A DNA stretch of 64,000 bases from Akebia trifoliata. Taxonomy: Eukaryota; Streptophyta; Magnoliopsida; Ranunculales; Lardizabalaceae. The position numbers were made by a program, and so were the translations under genes. The DNA lies in the NCBI GenBank assembly GCA_017979445.1, contig CM030714.1, positions 3,596,001 to 3,660,000 of the forward strand, written 5' to 3'. Shown one piece after another: positions 60,389-64,000 of the stretch (position 1 is its first letter; each line of letters opens with the position of its first letter). Below the pieces are notes generated by a model. That model searched no databases and was not told where the DNA came from. It saw nothing but the letters and a program-made list of their open reading frames with translations.

Positions 60389-60520
60389 ACTAACTTCAGA
60401 AACGCCTCAGTTTGCATCACTTCTTCTCTTCTTCATCACCATCTCTTCAGTTTCAGTTTTTAGAGTTCTCTCTATAAATTTCATCTCTGAAATTTTCTAG
60501 GGTTTTTTTGCTTCTCTTGC

Positions 60521-62304
60521 ATGGCAGTTAGCTTTCTGGCTCATGAGGTATCTGACCTCTGTCTTGGAAAACCAGCGCTAAGATCGCTCTCTATCTCTGC
60601 AACCATCGCTGATGCTCTATTAGCTCTGAAGAGATCTGAAGAGAATTATCTCAGTGTATGGAGCTGTGATCACTCGTTGAAGACTGATTTCCATGATTGT
60701 GTCTGTATCGGAAAGGTTTGCATGGTTGATATCGTTTGTTATCTTTGTAGTGAGGAGAATCTTTCTTGTCCTTCTTCTGCACTTAAATCTCCAGTTTCTG
60801 TGCTTCTTCCCAAGGTTTCTGGTCTTGTGCGGCACGTGGATCCTCATTTGAGGTACGAATTTTGGATTCAAATATCTTATTTTTCTCTACTTTGATGTTA
60901 ATTGCTCTGTTTGACTGTTTTAGAGGAAAATCTGTTATGTTTTTTGTTGTATTTATTTTATCGATTTCTATTACTTTGAAATGTAAATGTTCGGGAAATT
61001 ATTGCCGAAGATTTGCGTTATTTTTTTAGTTTTATTGTTGATTTCTCTTACTGGAGTTCAAAAAATTACGATCTTGAGAGATTTCAACCTTTTGGATTAA
61101 CTTCTGATCTACTTCATCGAATGTCATAATCCGAAGTTTAGAAAGATCTTTTTTTAGCTGATTAAATCTCCAAATTTTCTTCTCTTATTTCTTATAAAAA
61201 ATTTTAATCGTTTAATTTTACACAATTTATATCATTTGTGATCTTGAGATATTTCAACCTTTTTTATTAAGTTAATTGAAGCACGATATCCGAATTTCAG
61301 AAAGATCTTGTTTTAGCAGATTAAATCTCCAACATTTCTTCTCTATTTCAATTTATTTATTTATTTTTTATTTTAAAAAGGTCTAATTTCATACAATTTA
61401 TGACATTTGTGCTGAATGCCTGACTCTACAAGAGAAATCTTAAGTTTCTTTTTTTTAAATCAGATTGTTAGAGGCCATCGATCTCATCCTAGAAGGCGCT
61501 CAGAACCTCGTAGTTCCGATTCAGAACAATTTCAGCAACAATTCAAGAAGAAAACTCCACCAAAAATCCTCATTTGGTCCTACTTTCCACAACGGCCATG
61601 AATACTGCTGGATTACTCAAGAAGACATAATTCGATTCCTTCTCAGCTCCATTGGTCTCTTTTCCCCAATTCCAGCTCTCTCCATGGAATCCCTCAACAT
61701 CATCTCCACTGATATCCTCGCCGTCGAATACTACAATCCAGCCTCATCCGCTCTCGATCTCATCTCACGTGCTCTTATCCAACAAATCTCGGTCGCAGTC
61801 GTCGACACTGAAGGGAAACTAATTGGAGAAATCTCTCCAATTACATTAGCAAACTTCAACGAGACGATGGCAGCTGCGATTACAACTCTTTCAGCGGGTG
61901 ATCTAATGGCTTATATTGATTGCGGTGGCCAACCAGATGAAATAGTCCAAATGATTAAAACGAGATTGAAAGAGAGTAATTTAGAAGGAATGTTGGATTT
62001 ATTGGAGGAATTTCCCCTCTGTTCATCGTTATCATCATCTTCGGATGATGAATCGGCATTTAACTCGGGTAGTCGATCAGGGAAGTATGGCCGATCATGG
62101 AGTTACTCGGCGAGGATGGTTAGGAGTGCCGAGGCAATTGTGTGTCATCGTCGGAGTTCTTTGGTTGCAGTGATGATTCAGGCGCTTGCACACCGTGTGA
62201 ATTATGTGTGGGTCATAGAAGATGACTATAGTTTGGCCGGAATTGTCACATTTTCCGATATATTGAAGGTTTTCCGAGAACATTTGCAATCCAACGTGTA
62301 TTAG
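60521..62304 (+). CDS. CBSX5: CBSX5-like CBS-domain protein
   Basis: Two exons, 60521-60852 and 61464-62304, joined by a GT-AG intron of 611 bases; 1173 nt, 390 aa, phase closes. The start MAVSFLAHEVSDLCLGKPAL matches the plant CBSX5/CBSX6 group, as do the length and the single intron position. Four CBS motifs are expected. The third (about residues 188-240, with LISRALIQQISVAVVDTEGK) and fourth (about 330-385, with VNYVWVIEDDYSLAGIVTFS) are clear; the first two are interrupted by a serine/asparagine-rich stretch after the intron. A poly-serine linker (SSLSSSSDDE) precedes the fourth. CBS pairs bind adenosine nucleotides and tune partner enzymes. CBSX5 itself has no well-established partner, so the function stays general. 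No transit peptide or membrane segment is evident. Confidence 0.92.
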
Positions 62305-63772
62305 GGAAGAGAAAGATAAGGTACTTTTGGGTTTTGGAGCCTTTTTTTTTTTTTGTTGGAATTTTTATGTGTTTTGTTTGATTCTTGAAACCGTGAGTTT
62401 TGTCTGTAAATGGGCTTTTAGTTGACTCTAAAGTTTCCAGTACAGAGTACAGGACGGATAATTTGAAATTTGTCGATTTGTTGGGAACGACCTTAAGATT
62501 CTTGTTTAATCCATTAAAACTCGTCAAGTCTACTCAAACTCGGCCTACTCGACTTGATTCGATTGGTTATTGAGGTGACTCGACCCTGAAACTTGGGATG
62601 TCAATTGAGGCATTGAGCCCATTGGCCCTCAAGGCCGGCCGGCCCGCCCGAACAAAAAAGGGTTAGGGCCTTAATCTTGAGCCCAAAAGGTAGTGCCGGG
62701 TTCAAAATTTTCATGAGTTTATAACAAAAGATAATTCAAATAAATTATAAATAATGATCTATTTTCAAAATTATGAATATCATTATTGGTTGCCATAAAT
62801 CATTAAAAGTAAATTCCAAAACCTATTTTTTTTTTTTAATCAAAATACTTTCATCAGATGAATCTTTGAAAAACTTTCTTTAAGTTATCGTTTTAATTGC
62901 AATTGCAATCCATTCCGACAATTTGTGATAGTGAATTACGAATGGAGAACGGTGTGATTATACTTTTGAGGTTAATATGTAAATTTCAATATGTTATGAT
63001 GATTTATGACATTGAATGGCAAATAAAAAACGACATACTCATAATTTTGAAAATTTAGTTATAACATTTTATCTGATTGTCCATTTGCCATTATAATGTA
63101 TGTATTTTTATTAGTGACCGATCCAATGTCAATCTTAAAAGATAGAAAAATTGAAATAATTGATGCTCGACATTAAAACGTCATTGAAATATTTTAAAAG
63201 TTCGAAGCATCAAGCAAGACCTTTTAAACACAAACATTGAACCTCAAGATTTTGATTTTTCAAGTTTGACATTGGATTGATCTTTCCAAAAATAATATAA
63301 AAAAAAACAAATAAACAAAAAAAAAAAAAAAACGAAAACTTAGATCAAATGTTATAACTAAAATTTCAAAATTATGAATATCATTATTCGTTGTCATAAA
63401 TCGTTGAAACATGTTGAAAAACTACATTTAAATATTTGAAATTATGAGTACATCATTTTTCATTCGTGATATACCATAAAAATTGTGGGAATATATCACA
63501 ATTGTTGACAAAAATTTAGGCAAGTTAGAAGAGTTATGAAAAGGGGATGGAGGAAGTTGGAATAGAGAGGAATTTTCAAAGAAAATTCACAGATGAAAGT
63601 ATTTCTGTCCCAAAAAGATCATTTATTGTAGCAAATGGACCATTTTAGGCTATTATTTTAAATTGTTTTGGTGATTAACCAGTAATCGTGGAATTTTATG
63701 TTAAAGTTCCCCTAAAATACTGCATTTTTGTTTTGTTGAAAATTGTGTCCAATGAAAGCATTAAAAAGAAGA
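62305..63772. other. 3' flank of the CBSX5-like gene and spacer
   Basis: The first 150-200 bases should be the 3' UTR. Around 62590-62710 a GC-rich GGCCGGCCGGCCCGCCCG stretch follows GGGATGTCAATTGAGGC, which looks like the left end of a hAT element of the TAGGGGTGTCAA type. About 62700-63430 holds two similar AATTATGAATATCATTATT stretches. No gene was recognised. Confidence 0.4.
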
Positions 63773-63951
63773 GTCATTTTGAGAGTGACCTCAAGAAAAT
63801 TGAACTTCGTATCGCACATCTTAAGGTGAAAGTGGATAGGAGTCACAGATGCCTTTTCACTCGTATCTCAGGGAAAAACATTTATGGTTCCCATACACTT
63901 TCATGTTAGGGTACATGACGTGAGGTCCAATCTTAAGGTCACTTCAGCATT
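63773..63951. mobile_element. Small MITE (AATGCTNAAGTGAC family), copy 2
   Basis: The left arm GAGAGTGACCTCAAGAAAAT faces the right arm ATCTTAAGGTCACTTCAGCA. The interior CTCAGGGAAAAACATTTATG and CACTTTCATGTTAGGGTA parallels 48424-48597. Confidence 0.55.
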
Positions 63952-64000
63952 AGGGGTGGCAACGGTTGGGTCGTGGTTGGCACACATAACATGTGAATGC
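63951..64000. mobile_element. Left end of a hAT-like element, cut by the window edge
   Basis: TAGGGGTGGCAACGGTTGGG matches the hAT-type ends at 35529 (TAGGGGTGTCAATGG) and 40380 (TAGGGGTGCAACTTGG). The other end is outside the window. Confidence 0.45.

Overview
This is nuclear DNA from a flowering plant. It is AT-rich, its genes are split by GT-AG introns, and intergenic and intronic space is packed with miniature transposons and retroelement fragments. All five genes are recognisable plant families. Codon use shows no grass-like GC gradient, so a eudicot or an early-branching angiosperm is more likely than a grass. I cannot name the species. No rRNA gene, complete tRNA gene, CRISPR array, organellar insert or intact virus-like element was seen.

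Layout. (1) 722-11415, minus strand: WAPL, the cohesin-release factor, 13 exons, 903 aa, reconstructed with all phases closing. (2) 11416-18733: gene-poor spacer with a 690-bp Tourist-like element, a long hairpin element and possible LTR debris. (3) 18734-32891, plus strand: a CPL1/CPL2-type RNA polymerase II CTD phosphatase with two double-stranded-RNA-binding motifs, 17 exons, 945 aa. Its introns hold a MULE-type MITE with a perfect 9-bp target duplication, a hAT MITE with an 8-bp duplication, a decayed RTE LINE split by another insertion, a tRNA-derived SINE and a 64-bp tandem duplication. (4) 36545-42025, plus strand: the ribosome-biogenesis factor BRX1, 8 exons, 312 aa. A hAT-like element ends a few bases before its telo-box, and a decayed partial copy of its 3' half follows at about 42547-43350. 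(5) 45193-47212, minus strand: a TSJT1/AILP1-type (DUF3700) protein, 4 exons, 251 aa. (6) 47213-60380: 13 kb of repeats and AT-rich DNA with no supportable gene, including two adjacent hairpin elements at 50501-51264. (7) 60521-62304, plus strand: a CBSX5-like CBS-domain protein, 2 exons, 390 aa. (8) 62305-64000: spacer with two more element ends.

The genes are independent housekeeping or signalling loci and not a co-functional cluster: chromosome cohesion (WAPL), mRNA transcription and processing (CPL), 60S ribosome assembly (BRX1), a stress or sink-related protein (TSJT1/AILP1) and a nucleotide-sensor-type protein (CBSX5). Four of the five carry an AAACCCTA telo-box-like motif upstream of or within the 5' leader. 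I found no convincing undescribed biological system. The most unusual material is the set of long palindromic elements that sit in TA repeats, the BRX1 partial duplication and the nested elements inside the CPL introns. All element and gene calls are by eye from the sequence, with no database search.
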